Assembly: GCA_008921705.1 (NCBI GenBank)
Contig: VFFE01007854.1
Location: 1,181,214-1,245,213 of the forward strand
Reading direction: 5' to 3'
Source: Burhinus oedicnemus
Taxonomy: Eukaryota; Chordata; Aves; Charadriiformes; Burhinidae
Length of the DNA stretch: 64,000 nucleotides
Shown here: positions 11,801 through 24,800 of the stretch, in pieces
Layout of the letters: every line of letters begins with the position of its first letter
Position numbering within the stretch: position 1 is the stretch's first letter
The notes under the pieces: model-generated
Told to the model about the DNA's origin: nothing
What the model saw: the letters and a program-made list of their open reading frames with translations, nothing else
Databases searched by the model: none
Program-made: the position numbers and the translations under genes

Positions 11801-12900
11801 TAAAAAAGCATAAGTTAAATGCTAAGAACTCATTCATAACAAAAAGCAATTTCCCAAGTATTATGTGCTATTTCCATTATGGTTAAACATCATAAATTAG
11901 GAGCGCGCATTCCAATTCCAACGTCTTGTGTTCTTCAGTATTCTTAAAAATCAGTCGAATCAAAAGTCCGCTACCGCTTCAATGGAAGTAATAGAAGACA
12001 ATTTAATTGACAGGAATGTGTTTTAGATAATACTTCTTATCTTCAGGCAACACATTTTATTACCTAAAACTTCATTACTGTGCAGAAAAAAAGGAGAAAG
12101 AGAAACATATGTTTACTTGTAGTGAATCATACATTTAAAATGATAACAGAATTGATTTCTTCCTGCATTTTTTATCTTTACTATATACATCAGGACCTAT
12201 ATGCTGAAATGCAAAAACCTAGAAATTTGTGGTACACTTCTGTATTTTCCAGGAAAAGAACAATAATGTTCTCAGAAGAATGATATTTTTGCATTGTTAT
12301 AATGTGCATTGTTTTCCTAAGATCAAATCTAAAAGGAAACCGGGCCCCATATCATCCACAGCAGTGCTTCTGTCAGATGTCGTAGTTATGTTAGCTAAAC
12401 AAAGTCAGTTTGGAGTTTCAGTGGGAATCCCCAACACGACAGTAAGGAGGTAGCAATGCTGGTTTTCATGTGCAAGTACTGTGTGTGATGTCTGCTTTAA
12501 GAATAAGGGGGTGACACCAATGGTTTTGAGCCTGTGTAATCGGTGGGGAATAAAATAGAGTCTGAACCCACTGCCAACGATTACCTGCAGATTTGTGTCA
12601 TCTGCTTCAGAGGGAAATAAATGATACCCAGTTTCTGGTGCTCCTGGACTGTCAGTTATGAAATATCCTCTAGACTCCACATCAGTGCAAAGGAGTATAG
12701 TTTGTCAGGGACACAAGATTAGATGGCATACTGACAATTAGAAAAAATGAAAATAAACAGGTACAAATCTAACAGCAGCCCTTTTCACATTATGACTTAC
12801 AATCTAGTAGTTCTCCTGGAAAAACACCTAGCATTTTCCACAAAACAATCAGAAGAGGTTGAGTCTAAAATGAATGCTCTACTTCCTAACACTATGAGAC
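8882..12900. other. AT-rich unique DNA with a poly-A tract
   Basis: No gene or known repeat is seen apart from the poly-A tract listed separately. AT-rich runs are common. Open frames reach 125 codons just after the CR1 (8784-9161), but that frame begins inside the CR1 3' end and shows no familiar motif. Confidence 0.55.
10253..10293 (+). repeat. AATAAA signal followed by a 16-nt poly-A tract
   Basis: The hexamer AATAAA at 10253-10258 is followed about 20 nt later by A16 at 10278-10293. This is the spacing of a polyadenylated mRNA 3' end and could mark an old processed insert. No coding remnant is recognised upstream, so a chance simple repeat is the main alternative. Confidence 0.3.
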
Positions 12901-12902
12901 AT

Positions 12903-13354
12903 TTAGAATCATAGAACTGTAGAATCATAGAATCGTCTAGGTTGGAGAGGACCCTTAAGATCATTGACCAACCATTAACCTAACACTGCCAAAACCACCA
13001 CTAAACCATGTCCCTCAGCACCATGTCTGCCCATCCTTTAAATACCCCCAGGGATGGTGATTCCACCACTTCCCTGGGGAGCCTGTTCCAATGTTTGACA
13101 ACACTTTCAGTGAAGAAATTTTTCCTAATACCCAATCTAAACCTCCCCTAGCACAACTTGAGGCCATTTCCTCTTGTCCTATCAGCTGTTACCTGGGAGA
13201 AGAGACCAACCCTCACCTCTCTACAACCTCCTTCCAGGTAGTTGTAGAGAGTGATAAGGTCTCCTCAGGCTAAACAACCCCAGTTCCCTCAGCTGCTCCT
13301 CAGAAGATTTATTCTCTAGACCTCTCACCAGCTTCGTTGCCCTTCTCTGGACAC
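12903..13354 (-). mobile_element. CR1 LINE 3' end, 5'-truncated
   Basis: A minus-strand CR1 tail of about 450 bp. The plus strand begins with repeated AGAATCATAG words (the octamer tail), then GGTTGGAGAGGACCC and ACCATTAACCTAACACTG. It then covers the last part of ORF2 in reverse: [17 protein letters not shown] and [13 protein letters not shown] positions. It ends abruptly at CTTCTCTGGACAC near 13354. The coding part has frameshifts and a small deletion near 13264. Its 3' UTR closely resembles that of the outer CR1 and the copy at 19.2 kb, so these three are probably one subfamily. Confidence 0.9.
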
Positions 13355-14920
13355 AAAATCTATTTTGGGACTATGAGCTGAAGCTTGAATAAACAAGCTG
13401 AGATCTCCTATTCACAGATGTATTCAACAGCCTAAATCCCATTGAAACCAACTGAAGGCACGTCCTTCTTACCAGACCTTCTAAGGATCTCTGTTCTTAC
13501 AGTCACGGTACAGGAGGACCACTGACAGTCACAAAGGCGTTAATTAACTTTGACTAAGAATTGTAATTGTATTACAGTTAGTAATACAATGTATTACAAG
13601 TTTTAATACACAGTAATTGAATTATAAACCATTTAATATTGAGTGGGAGTGGGGGGAAAAAATCTTTGCAGATGATTTTACAGGCGCATGGAAAACAGAG
13701 AAGTGCCCTAGATAGCTTAGTCAGTTCGGCAAAAGCAAACAATATGGACAACAAGAACACAAATCTACATCAAAGTTTCTACATAACTATTGAATCCTAT
13801 AGTGGGAAGCAATAACTCCGGGACCACAGCAGACTGTCATCTGTGTGGAAGCCTTGGTTGTGTTATTGTAGTTAAACATTAGTAAAATCCATTAATTGAT
13901 AGAAGGAAACACAGATTAAATATAGAGAGGTAACATTTCTACTACTGAGACAGTTGCCTTTAAAGTCATAGAAGGTTTAAAGAAAAACTAATGGCATAAT
14001 GAAAAGATTGACAAATAATGAGAAATTGAATTCCTATATTTACAGTATATTTACTCCCGTACTGCTTTTGAGCTAGCTGATTCCAGAAGCAGTCAGAAGA
14101 CTGCTGTGCTCCTGAGACACAATTATATGCGTTATTAAACATGTCGGCAATTTGGGTTGAATTCAGGTTGCTTACAAGCACTGTCTGTTTCTGTGTGATT
14201 GCCGGACAATCCATCTGACTGACATCGACCATGGGACGCTGCCACGGCCGCTCAAACACAACATCGTGAGAGGCACATGAAAGCAGGGAGCACACTCAAC
14301 ATTTTCCCTTTGAGTTTGCCTCCAGGTTCAGTTTCTATGCGGCTCAAATGCGCTCTTATTAATAAACACTAGGAACTATTTATCCATTTGATCTAAAGCT
14401 CTGTCTCAAGGACCTCTCAAAACACAGTATGTCTAAAGGAAATGGGCTTAATGGCCCCTCAAAGTGCCTGCTTCCATCGGTGCAGATGGCTAATGGAGGT
14501 CGGACACTGAACGTGGAGACAGCATAGTTAGGAGAAATGAGTCCTACTGAGGGTGACTGGTGCAATTTTATTTTTGCTTCAGGTCAGTATTCTGTTCTTT
14601 TCCTGTCTTTTTCATTTGTATTATTAATTCCTTGTCACTTTTTCTTAAATTGAGGGATTTAAAGTTAAACTAAGAAGTTGTCAACATGAATATTTGTTTA
14701 AGATCTGAACTACACTTCATGTTGTTTTTTTTCTTTCCTCAAAGATGTTTATGCAAATGTCTGGAAATAGTCTTCCCATTGCTTACACACGTTACTAGGC
14801 CGTTCTTACCCTCAATGTCCTGATTTCATCCTATTTGAAGACATGTACTATTTGCAGAGTATCATTACTGGGACGAAAGAGTAACATGGGTTGATGGATA
14901 AACAAATAAGAAACAATAAA
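13355..14920. other. Unique DNA, no gene seen
   Basis: No recognisable feature. A 109-codon minus frame at 13966-14295 shows no familiar motif or splice context and is left uncalled. Confidence 0.5.
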
Positions 14921-14924
14921 ATGC

Positions 14925-15115
14925 TGGCCTTGCAAAGCACTGTACAAACATCAATTAATTCTCTTTGCAGCAGCCGTACGCAGCTGTTAAATTCCCATTC
15001 TGCAGATGGAAGTGCTAAGGCGAAAAGTGGCAAACTAATTTACACTGCGCTGGGACATTGATTCAGCCAGAGTTTTGAGGCTTGACTCTTTCCTTAGAGC
15101 ACTTTCCCAAAAGCA
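14925..15115 (-). repeat. MIR-like SINE relic
   Basis: The plus strand shows, in order, the landmarks of a reversed MIR-type tRNA-derived SINE. GCAAAGCACTGTACAAACAT comes first, then TTCCCATTCTGCAGATGGAA (compare the usual CCCCATTTTACAGATGAGGAA), a diverged run in place of AGGTTAAGTGACTTGCC, and TTGAGGCTTGACTCT. Divergence is high, consistent with an amniote-age element. The assignment is from memory of the MIR core. Confidence 0.6.
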
Positions 15116-15289
15116 CCAGAAGGCTCTGTAAGCTCTAGAATGAGGTTTTGTTACAGCAGAAATGAGATGCGTGACTTTTTTTTTTTTCCCTCCTGTAAAG
15201 AAAACTCAGACTGAGACAGAATAAAAATATCGCCGTTTATAAATAAATCTTTCCCTGTCCCTTCTGTCCCTGCAAAAGAGGTGCTTTGT

Positions 15290-15722
15290 TTCAGGCTCTT
15301 TAGCAGCTGAGCTGCAGAAGATCCCAGCTTGTCCCTTCTGGGTCCTGAAGAAGTCTTTTCTCCTATATCTTCACCTTCACTACTACGGTCTCCTCGATGG
15401 TATGCACCATCTTTCTCCCAGTAGCCCATGCTCAAACAGCCCCTGCGTCTTCCCCCTGACTTAATAACCCTTTCTCTCCATCTCCTGAACCCTTATTTTC
15501 CTTGAAGAGTCCAACATTCCCCCTCAGGGCTCCTGCCTGCCGTCTGAACAAAGCCAAGAGGCAGCTTTGCTCTTTGCTGCTTCGCCGCAGCCTTTTGAAG
15601 GAGCGTAACATCTGACGCACGCTGGGCTGCAGGCAGCCGCGTAACCCAGACACCGTCCATCACGCATGGCCCCAGAGCGACTCTCTTAATTCTGCTAGTC
15701 CACTCCACCTTGGGAGACTGAG
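15290..15722 (+). other. GC-rich block with CpG cluster and donor-like site
   Basis: This stretch is richer in G+C than its flanks. About ten CpG dinucleotides fall between 15580 and 15690, very dense for this window. It ends with GACTGAG|GTAAGG at 15722/15723, a good 5' splice-site match on the plus strand. No TATA box or conserved coding frame is evident. It could be a first exon or promoter of an unannotated transcript, or just a GC-rich patch. Minus-strand frames of 71-94 codons here are not familiar. Confidence 0.25.
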
Positions 15723-18700
15723 GTAAGGGAGGTTCTTCCTCAAAAAGCCTGTAAGCTTTTCTTTGGTATAAGCTGTGAATGTTTTACTGCAGCTCACAAA
15801 GGTAGCCTTACACAGGCTTCTACATCAGATTTGGTTTTTCTGTGTGCAGCTTTTAAGCGATGGAATCATTCATGGTGACTTTTTTAATTTACTGAATTAG
15901 AACAAATCTTTCCAGAAATAAATACTTGGTCTTCCCAAAGCACAGTTGCCGTTTAATTGGGCTAATGTGTCTGGTGGTGTTAAAAGTTGCCGCATGGCTG
16001 CTTCCCCTTCTTACTCTTCTGTATTTTTCCTATTAAAACACAAACTGAATTTCCGTCTCAGTAGACTTACAGCCTCCTGAGGACAGAGGGAGAGGCAACA
16101 TCAGTCCAGGGTGTAACAGCAAGGCTGGAGCTCCCAAAACACAACCCTCAAAGTTGAGCATCACCCTGGAAACACCCAGACTTGATCTACATGTGTTAAA
16201 ATGGTTAAAGAAGCCAATGAGAATTTATTCTTAGCATGCCAGCATCATATGTAAGCGATTATTTATTTTTATAGAAGAAAGCATTTGAAAGCTTTTTTTT
16301 ATTTAAGTCTAAGAATGAAGCTTCCTTGCTTATATCTTTTTGTCAACATGCTGTCAAAATGAGTCAGTCAAATACCTGCTTCTCTTAGAGATCACTGTTC
16401 AAGCTCTCTGTGTTAAGTTTCAGCCCGATACTGTGCCACCTTGTGCAGCAAGTGCTCCGCGTCCAGGCTCAGGGAGCTGGGAAGCAGCTCAGCACGGAGC
16501 AGGATTGGAGCCCAGTCTTTCTGAAACCATTTCCTTCCCGTTTTGCACTTGATACGTGACCAACTCAAACTGACATTCAGCTACCAGTAAAACGAAAAGT
16601 GAAGAAACACTTTAGAAAGAAGACGTTTCAAATTGAAGCTGAGATTCTGGGTAGAGAAAAGCTTTGGTCTCTTTATAGAATTTGCATATATACATATTCA
16701 TATACCTAGTACATGTATATATTCTCAAAACATTTGATTTTAAGGTGAAACCACTTATATGATTATTATCTTTAAGAGGGTTGAGAGGTTTTCTATAATT
16801 ATGCTATGCTCGTCTTACACATCTGTTCATTACACGTCTGTCTGTGCCTCTATAGCAAACCATTTAGGAGTTCATAACATATAAACAAGGCAGTTCCATC
16901 ACACTGGCAGCCAATCAGAGATGTTGGCAATGCATATTTAGTTATTTCCCAAATTAAAAGTTTCTGTTAAAAGGCATTTTATTTCATCATTTTCTTTTTT
17001 CTGTATTTTGATACTAGAACTCCCCATCTCTACGGGCACAAAGATTTTGACATGAATGGCTGAAAATGGATACTTACACTACAAAGTTCATCTAACGTTA
17101 GGTATTAGATGGTGGTTATCCATATGCCAGGAATTTAGTCATTAGATATTCCTCTTGTTTTCAAAGCAGGGAGGTGTTCTTCATTAAAGACTTATTCAGA
17201 TTTCATGGGGCCCAAATCAGACTTTGGAAGAGCCTTTCTCTACATGAACCTGACAGGAAGCCCAAAACTGCCGAACTCTTAAATTAAGTTCCTCAGTTGC
17301 AGTCCTTAAATTAAATGGAATAAATCAGACTTTTTTTTTTTTTTTTTCCCCAGTAGTCTCCTCCAGAATAAATGGTTCAAGTTTTTGGTTTTGTTTGCTT
17401 TTGTTGCAAAGCCCATACACTATCCATCATGACTAGCTGGGTTCTGCAACTTTTGCCCTAATGAAAAATACTATTTAAAGTAATATATTATGGAGAAATG
17501 AGGATTGGGCCCGACATACAAAGGCATAAATTTGCAGGTGAACGAATGTATTTGTGCACAGCTTACTCTCCACATGCTTGTTGTGTTCGAGGTCTCAGGG
17601 ACAGTACCTGATGTTTTCCCTTCAGACTTGTCATAAATAAATGAACTGGGGAGAAAACAGTGGAATGACTTGTGCAATTGTTGAATTACTGCAACTGATG
17701 AAAAATACATAGCCATAGAATTCTGACAAATATCTTCAGCTCACAGCCAGCAAGGTCACAAAGCCTGAACTGAGCTGCAAAATTACAGGTATTTTACCTC
17801 TTATTGAGTTAATATGGCCTAAATTCTGGAAGGAAAACAGCCTGCCCTTCGAGGCAAAATGTCACGACAGCTCAGGACAGGAAGGCAAGCTCTTAAAGTT
17901 GGTTTGAAGTGGTTTAAGACGACATTGCATCTATTAGAAAAATACCTCTCAGAAGGTGGTAGTTACTGCACGTCTAATTGAAGTGCAGGGATTGATGACT
18001 TAAAAGCTCCTGAGTTACGTTACGCTGAGCAAACAGTGAATGTGCCGGAGCACATTTCAGCTGATGGGTGGTAACGCAGATGGTGATGACTTCTCAAGCT
18101 ATTCCTATTTGATCTGCAGGAGCATGCCTACGCTTTCAGCAACCGGGATGCTAAAAATTTGGTCCTAAGTGTGTGTTGTTAGATGCTGATCGCATTTTCT
18201 GTCCCCAGAACAGCCACAGATTTAAGTACAAAGAACACATAGGAGGATGTCCTATTTAAAACAGGGTGTTATTTAGAAACAAGGCAGCACTGCCTGAATT
18301 AGCAGAATTGCTATGCATCCAAGTCCCTGTGATCTTAAACAGATCATGTCCTCTACATCTATTAATTACATGGCAAATTCGCCTGACTGTGTGACTGTCT
18401 AACGTATTCAGCGTCGTGGCTCTAAATTCTGTTAATTACAATTCTGCCAGATGGGTGACAGAAAAGGGAACAAACTCCAAATTTCTGTAAAATGTTAAAA
18501 GAAAAGAAATGCCATTCTGGTTTTCCTGTAGCAAATGTTAAACCAGATCCTGGTCTACGCAAACTGACCAGCTCTACTGCTGGTGCTTGACAGATTCGTA
18601 CCAGCTGAAGACATGACCCAGTGTTAAACGAACAGACGATTCATGCAGTTTTTATATTAAACATAAAAATGATGTTCTCTAACATAGTTTAATAGGTACT

Positions 18701-19215
18701 TATTGAGTGCCAAGTTTCCATTGGTGCCGTATAAGTATACTGACTAATAATAATTAACAGATCTTCTTGGAAAGCAGTAATTTTCATATATTCCCTCTGC
18801 AAGATTTTTAACTGTTAATGCAAGTTGAATTAACTATTGCTGTAGATGGATCCATAATCCTTAGCTTTTGCCTTTTTTCACCCTCAGCATGGCAAAGAAA
18901 TGATCATAAGAGACTCTAGTTTCCATCACAAGGGTAGCAAAGACCCTCAGGGAATTTCCCAGGGCTGACTGCAACAGAGACTTTCTCAGGTAAAGCAGCC
19001 CACGGTTGTTGCTAAGCAAGTTGAAAAATGTGTTGACATTTTAGTCCACGGTATTTTTTGCTGGGATTTTTTTGTGCACTTGTTTTGTGTTCTGTGATTG
19101 TGGAAATCAGTGTGGTTTCCCTGCAAAGTTAACTTGCCATCACAGAGTACGTAAGGACCTAGAAGCACAGAAGGGTATTTTTGCAGGGTTGAGATCCTCA
19201 GACTCAGTAAGACAT
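15723..19215. other. Unique DNA, no gene seen; one poly-T tract
   Basis: No gene recognised. It includes T17 at 17331-17347 and AT-rich tetranucleotide-like DNA at about 16681-16725. The part around 18380-18480, with a TTAATTAC homeodomain-type word, is unremarkable otherwise. Confidence 0.5.
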
Positions 19216-19217
19216 TT

Positions 19218-19668
19218 TGGTGCTGGAGCGTGTCCAGAGAAGGGCAACAAAGCTGGTGAAGAGCCTAGAGAACAAGTCTTATGAGGACCAGGGTCGTTTA
19301 GCCTGGAGAAAAGGAGGTTCAGGGGAGACCTTATCACTCTCTACAACTACCTGGAAGGAGGCTGTAGAGAGGTGGGGGCTGGTGTCTTCTCCCAAGTAAC
19401 AAGTGATAGGACAAGAGGAAATGGCCTCAAGTTGCACTGGGGAAGGATAAGGATGGATATTAGGAAAAAATTTCTTCACCAAAAGGGTCATCAAACATTG
19501 GAACAGGCTGCCCAGGGAAGTGGTGGAATCACCATCCCTGGAGGTATTTAAAAGATGAGTAGACATGGTGCTGAGGGATGTGGTTTAGTGGTGGTTTTGG
19601 CAGTGTTAGGTTAATGGTTGGACTTAATGATATTAAAGGTCTCTTGCAACCTAGGTGATTGTATGACT
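19218..19668 (+). mobile_element. CR1 LINE 3' end, 5'-truncated
   Basis: A plus-strand CR1 tail of about 450 bp. It opens with GGTGCTGGAGCGTGTCCAGA and covers [20 protein letters not shown], a block also present in both long CR1 copies in this window. It then runs through the last ORF2 codons and a 3' UTR with GTGGTTTTGGCAGTGTTAGG, ending at GGTGATTGTATGA. The reading frame is broken (for example a deletion after the YE residues near 19285). The 5' truncation lies within about 12 bp of the truncation point of the copy at 12.9-13.35 kb. Confidence 0.9.
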
Positions 19669-21730
19669 GGCACTCATTGAGGCCAGGCAGCCTGGCAAAG
19701 AGATGCCGTATAAACAGGGGAACGAAAACTGCAGACTGCTATTTACACTGCACTGAACATGGGGGAAATCCCTCTGGAGCACACCAGGATGCTCATACAA
19801 ACAGGTTTGGGAGCTGGGCAGCACCCTCGCTGGCCCTGCAGCATCTGAGAGCACTGTCCTCTTCCCAGGACTCCCCTTTCTCATCTAGAGTCGTTCTTGC
19901 CAATGAGAGCACTAAAGCAAAGTTTGTGTTCTTTTATATGAAAAAAAGGCAGTAAAAATGCAGTCCAGAGTCTGAACAATCCTGACTCATACCGAGAGAA
20001 CCCAGCCAAGCTCTGCTGATACCGATGTTTCACTTTCCCCGAACTAATGAACTAATTCTCTACTTCTGAAGGAAAAAAAGGCCAAAACATTGGTGTTTTT
20101 CTAATTTTGTTCTTTTTTTTGTGCCTGTTAGTGGGAAGTCCTGCCAGGCCAGGCTTTCCCTGAAACAATGCGAAGGAATGCCATGGAGTTATTGGTGCCT
20201 TTATCCTTTGTGGGCTGCAAATGTAGCAGAGCTGTGCATATTTAGTGTCTGCGAGGTGCCTTAGATAATGATCTTTCTCTGATGCAGTATTATTGCTGTT
20301 TCTGGCAGACTCTGGAAGTGCCGGCTAATTGCACAATGTCAGATGGTAGGTGTGTTATTAGTTAAAACCCTAAGAGGCACATCAGCAGAGCTTTTTACAA
20401 TATAATAGGCACTGATTAGCCAGTCATGTAATATGGCAGGAAAAGTTTCACCACTCACTATTTGCTTTAAGTTCAGGAGGTCTGAATCTGAACTAGGAAT
20501 AAAATGGAGGCTTGTATTTCTCATTAGGGGAGTGAGGGATTAAGAAATTGCACTGCCTGAAGGATCTGGACCCTTCATTTTACTGATCTCTGTGCCATGT
20601 TTTGCCCACTTTAATGCTCATTCCTTGGAAAAATGCAGTATGTTGTTTAGCTTTTCCCAAGCTGGTGATACCAAGGAATCTTTCAAATCCCATCAGATTC
20701 ACCAGCAATTTAATCTATCAAATAAAATTAGGGCTTGATCCTGCAAGATGCAACAAATTCACTTACACAGACCATGGAAGGATGTGGTCTCTGATTTTTA
20801 AAAGCCCTGTAGCAAAACTGTATCACCGCAGATTGCAGTGGTAGTGTTTAAACTATAAGAAAAATTCTTAGATCCCAACTTACCCACTTAAATTGAACCT
20901 AGAGATTCGTCTCTCCAGAATCCAAGAGACTGATACTCCATAAATCCCAAGAAGGCATTTCTCTATTAACATTGAATACGAGGGAGGTGCTTAGATACTA
21001 GATGGCAGTATAAAACCTTAATAAAATTCACTTTAATAATGACATCCCAAATAATCACACAGTACTCTATATACTCACTGGGTTAGCGGAGAAATTAATT
21101 TCATTTCACTGCCATCCTGTATATTGCGGTATTGCAATTGCTTTTAGAGCGGAGATACAAACTTTTTGGTAAATATTCAGACATTAATGAAACCTTCAGA
21201 TAGACTCCACCTTCTCCCTAAATTTAAGAAAAATAGATAGATAAAGAAAAATAGAATTTTATTTTATATCAAAACTTTGTTAGTGTTGAAACTGAACTCC
21301 TTAAATATAAAACATTTGAACTATTACCTTCTCAAAAGTGCTCTTTCCTGCAAACTTAAAGTTGTTTCTGTTTTCACCTATTTCTCCCTGCATTGCTACC
21401 ATGAATGAAAGCAGTAGAGAGAAGAATTTGCCCCAGTAAATCTCATCATGAAATATAGTTTGTTGATAATTAGTAGTCTTATATGTTGTTTCTCATCTGG
21501 ACCAATCCATTCTTATTTTGCCAGTTTGGGAAATACATCACAAATCCAAGTCTGGTTTGTAGAAACCTAAAACTGAGAAATGTATTGAATACAACGGAAA
21601 TTGGTTAAGTTAGACAATACAACCAAGTATCCTGTTAAAGAGATTTATAATCTGCTTTTTATTTTTCATTGTGGAAGATGCTGGCATTCTCCATTTACGT
21701 TCATCAGTCTTTTTCATGGCAATATCCATA
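19669..21730. other. Unique DNA, no gene seen
   Basis: No gene recognised. The words GGGCTTGATCCTGCAAGATG and TTCACTTACACAGACC (20728-20775) resemble a fragment of an old palindromic amniote repeat remembered from turtles and crocodilians, but the match is too short to call. Confidence 0.4.
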
Positions 21731-21734
21731 GTTC

Positions 21735-21820
21735 ATAGATTAATTCTGAAAGCATTGTTACATTTATCTAATCCAACCTCCTACATAACACAGGTCAGGG
21801 CATTTCATTAAGTGTTTCTT
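21735..21820 (-). mobile_element. Ancestral CR1 3' end relic
   Basis: The plus strand reads TTCATAGATTAATTC, then ATTTATCTAATCCAACCTCC and TACATAACACAGGTCAGGG. This matches the reversed 3' terminus of old amniote CR1 elements (CR1-L3 type), whose tail is an ATCTATGA-like repeat preceded by a GATCTAATCTGACCTCCTGT-type segment. It is short and diverged, and much older than the bird-type CR1 copies elsewhere. Confidence 0.6.
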
Positions 21821-24800
21821 GCACCTAGAAAGATACTTTTACAGCAGCTATCATAGCAATGGTAAACTGCCAACACCTTTCTATCAATTTATGCTGTGTT
21901 ACGGTGAACTCTCATTGCCCCAGCCCAAAGTGCTACACACTGCCATTTACTCTCAACAGTTTGTGGTTGCACTTTCACTCTCCCAGACTGCTGGTTCTTT
22001 AGATTTATCAACTAAATCCACGTTAAAGGGCAGAAATAGAACCCGCATGACGCTAAGTTCAGATGAATATAGAGTAAGCAGTAGTAAGACAGGGTATATG
22101 AAGTAAGAAATACAAGAAGCAAGCAGCAGTTGAAGGGCTCTTGAGCATTCTGCTAGGAAAGGTCCTCTAACCTTTGTGCATTGCACATTGTGCATTTCAA
22201 TTGGATGTCAAAGCCATCTGGATCCATAGCTCAGTTGAACGTAAAACAGAGCCTACTTGAAAATTACGTGAAAATAAGACTACTTATTATTAACATTGTG
22301 GGGCTTTTTTTTCCCCGCAAGGAAATGAAACTCTTCAAATCATCTGTATTCCACAAGTAACAGCAATTGCATTTCTGATTCTTTACCTTTTTTTTTATTT
22401 ATTTATTTTTCATAAGGCTCTGCATGAGCATGAGCAAACTCATATCGGCTGTGAAGGTTTGCTGGTATGGCAAGGTCACACAGTCTTTGGCAGACGCACC
22501 TGCTCTTGCTCCATGGCACAGGGGCAGATGAGGAAGGTCTCCTCTAACAGCTGCTTCGCTTTGTCAGCACACCTGGTCTGTGGTGTGAATGGCGTACGCC
22601 AAATCAGCGCGGCGGTATCTTCAAACCGAGACTTGCAAACACGTGGTCACCCACAGCACACGTGGAACAAGCACAGGTCTGTCTCCAAACACCCGTACAA
22701 ACAGCATGCGATTTAGCAGAGCAAACCAGGCCCATACAGACTTCTGATAGCCACCATGCCTCTGCTTCTGCTGTAGAGGGCCTACCAAAAGAACCACAGT
22801 GGTATGGCAGGGACCAAGGGGAACAAATGCCCAAAATGAGCTCCAAAATGGCTTTCTGCAGCTTTCACTGTGATCTCTACTTACCATAATAGCCATGATC
22901 ATTTTACTGTTCTTTTGTACTTTGCCACGTTTTCGAAATCCACCGGTTGTCTTTCATCTCTAAATCTAGGGAACAAACCTCGTACAGGGGTGGCCAGTTT
23001 TCCCATTACATTGCCTACAGCTCATCACGTAGTAGGTCCCTTATCACAACACCCAGATGTTATTGCCACAGAAATAATAAATGACAAAATTTATTTCGTA
23101 TCCAAAGTTGTTGTGCTGGATGACTTCAAATTCTGTCTCTCTTCCCAGACAGGTGACCAGTGCGCTACCTGAGCATCTCAAAAACATCCACCTATTGTCT
23201 GCAGGAGGAAGAAATGTATTCTATTTTTCTACAAATGACAAAGGGTCTCAAAAAATAATAAGTGTATTTCCAAGTTATTAGATCTGAAAATATCTCCTAA
23301 ACCCAAACAAATCGTCTTCATTATTCTCAAATGCAGTAGTTTTCAATAACACCATTAGTGGGACTGTTGTACTGAAGGAAAGTAGATGATTTCAAAGTAT
23401 TTAGGATAATCCCTAAGCAACATTCTCCACCTTATTAAACATTAGTGGTCAGGTGTAAAACCCCTTGAACCAAACCGAAATTGTCCTTTTGTGTCAGCAA
23501 ATTTGGACTCCAACACAAGACATGCTGAATTTCACTTTGGAATATTTTGCAGATACCAACCCAGTACTGGTATCATCTTAATTTCCCTCCATCTGTGCCC
23601 AAATCCAGAATCATCCAACTGATCTGCACCAGGGAAACACCCATGTTTTCACCAGTGTGCATACCTCCATTAAGTTTATTCTCTTATTTTACATCCATTG
23701 TGAGGGGGAGAAAAGAAGTAATTGCATTTACTTTTTTCAGTTACATGCCATTAAACTTGCCACGTCAATGCATTCTCTTTTAGTTAGCTCAGGAAAAGAT
23801 AATTAACATAAAGCCCAAATGTTAAATGCACAAACCAGGGCATATTTTTAATTGCTTTTAGACACTTTTAGAAAAATAAAGGAACCAGGCATTTTCCTCT
23901 AGTTCCTTTTCTAATCAGATTTCAAATTCCCAACACAAATTACAGTCTATTTGTGTGCAATTTTGGCTTTCCTTTCTGAGGCAGCTGGGCCGGATTCTGT
24001 TGTCTGTGCGAGGTTGAGTAGGTTGAGTAGGACACCCTTCGTGCTGTATCTGGTTTTCAGCCTCCAGTGAAGAACAGAAAAGTGCCAAACACCTTGTTTT
24101 CCAACATTTCCTACCAACAGGTAGGTTTTGGTTACAATGGCAGAAATAAGTGATACCCTAAGCCTCTGAAATAAAGTTGTCTATTTGCAGAGTAGGCAAC
24201 GAAACTTGTGCTTCCAACAGCAGTGCTATAGTGAGAGCTCTGGCTACATGACTTTCTGTAAGCGTAAATTTAATCTAATACTCAAGGCACAGGAAAATCC
24301 CAGGGATAGGAATGCAAGCAAGGCAAAGTCAAGTGAGATAGGGTAGGATTTTAACAATAAAGCTAATTAACCGTCAGAATGACTTCATATGAAAAGTGCT
24401 GGGTTTCCCTCTCTTTGAAGACTTTAAAATCAAACATCACTGTCTTTCTGAAAGATCTTTCCTAGCTCAGCCAGAAGTCATTGATTAGGCTTAACACAGG
24501 AATTACTGTGTATAATTTTGTGTTATGCAGGAAGTCAGAGCAGGTTTTTCGGGCCATAAAATGTAATTTTAGTATGGTGGTACCAAAAGCTTGATGCAAT
24601 ACTTTAAACCCAGATATTTTAGAGCAGTGGATGTGATAGGGGAGTGAAATCTAATTTCAGCAAAAAATGATTTCACATTGCTCTGGCTTTTAAAGACGAG
24701 ATACCTAAGCCATGGGATCTGGCGATTGGCTCTGCTCCCAACTGCCTCTGACCGTGAGGAAACCTTGAGCCTTCAACCTGACCACCCTCTCACCCACGGC

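Noticed and set aside
13966..14295. A 109-codon minus-strand frame
   Set aside because: No familiar motif, no splice or promoter context, and a length expected by chance in 64 kb of AT-rich DNA.
22459..22902. Overlapping frames on both strands in a GC-richer patch
   Set aside because: No family resemblance; mutual overlap on both strands is typical of chance frames.
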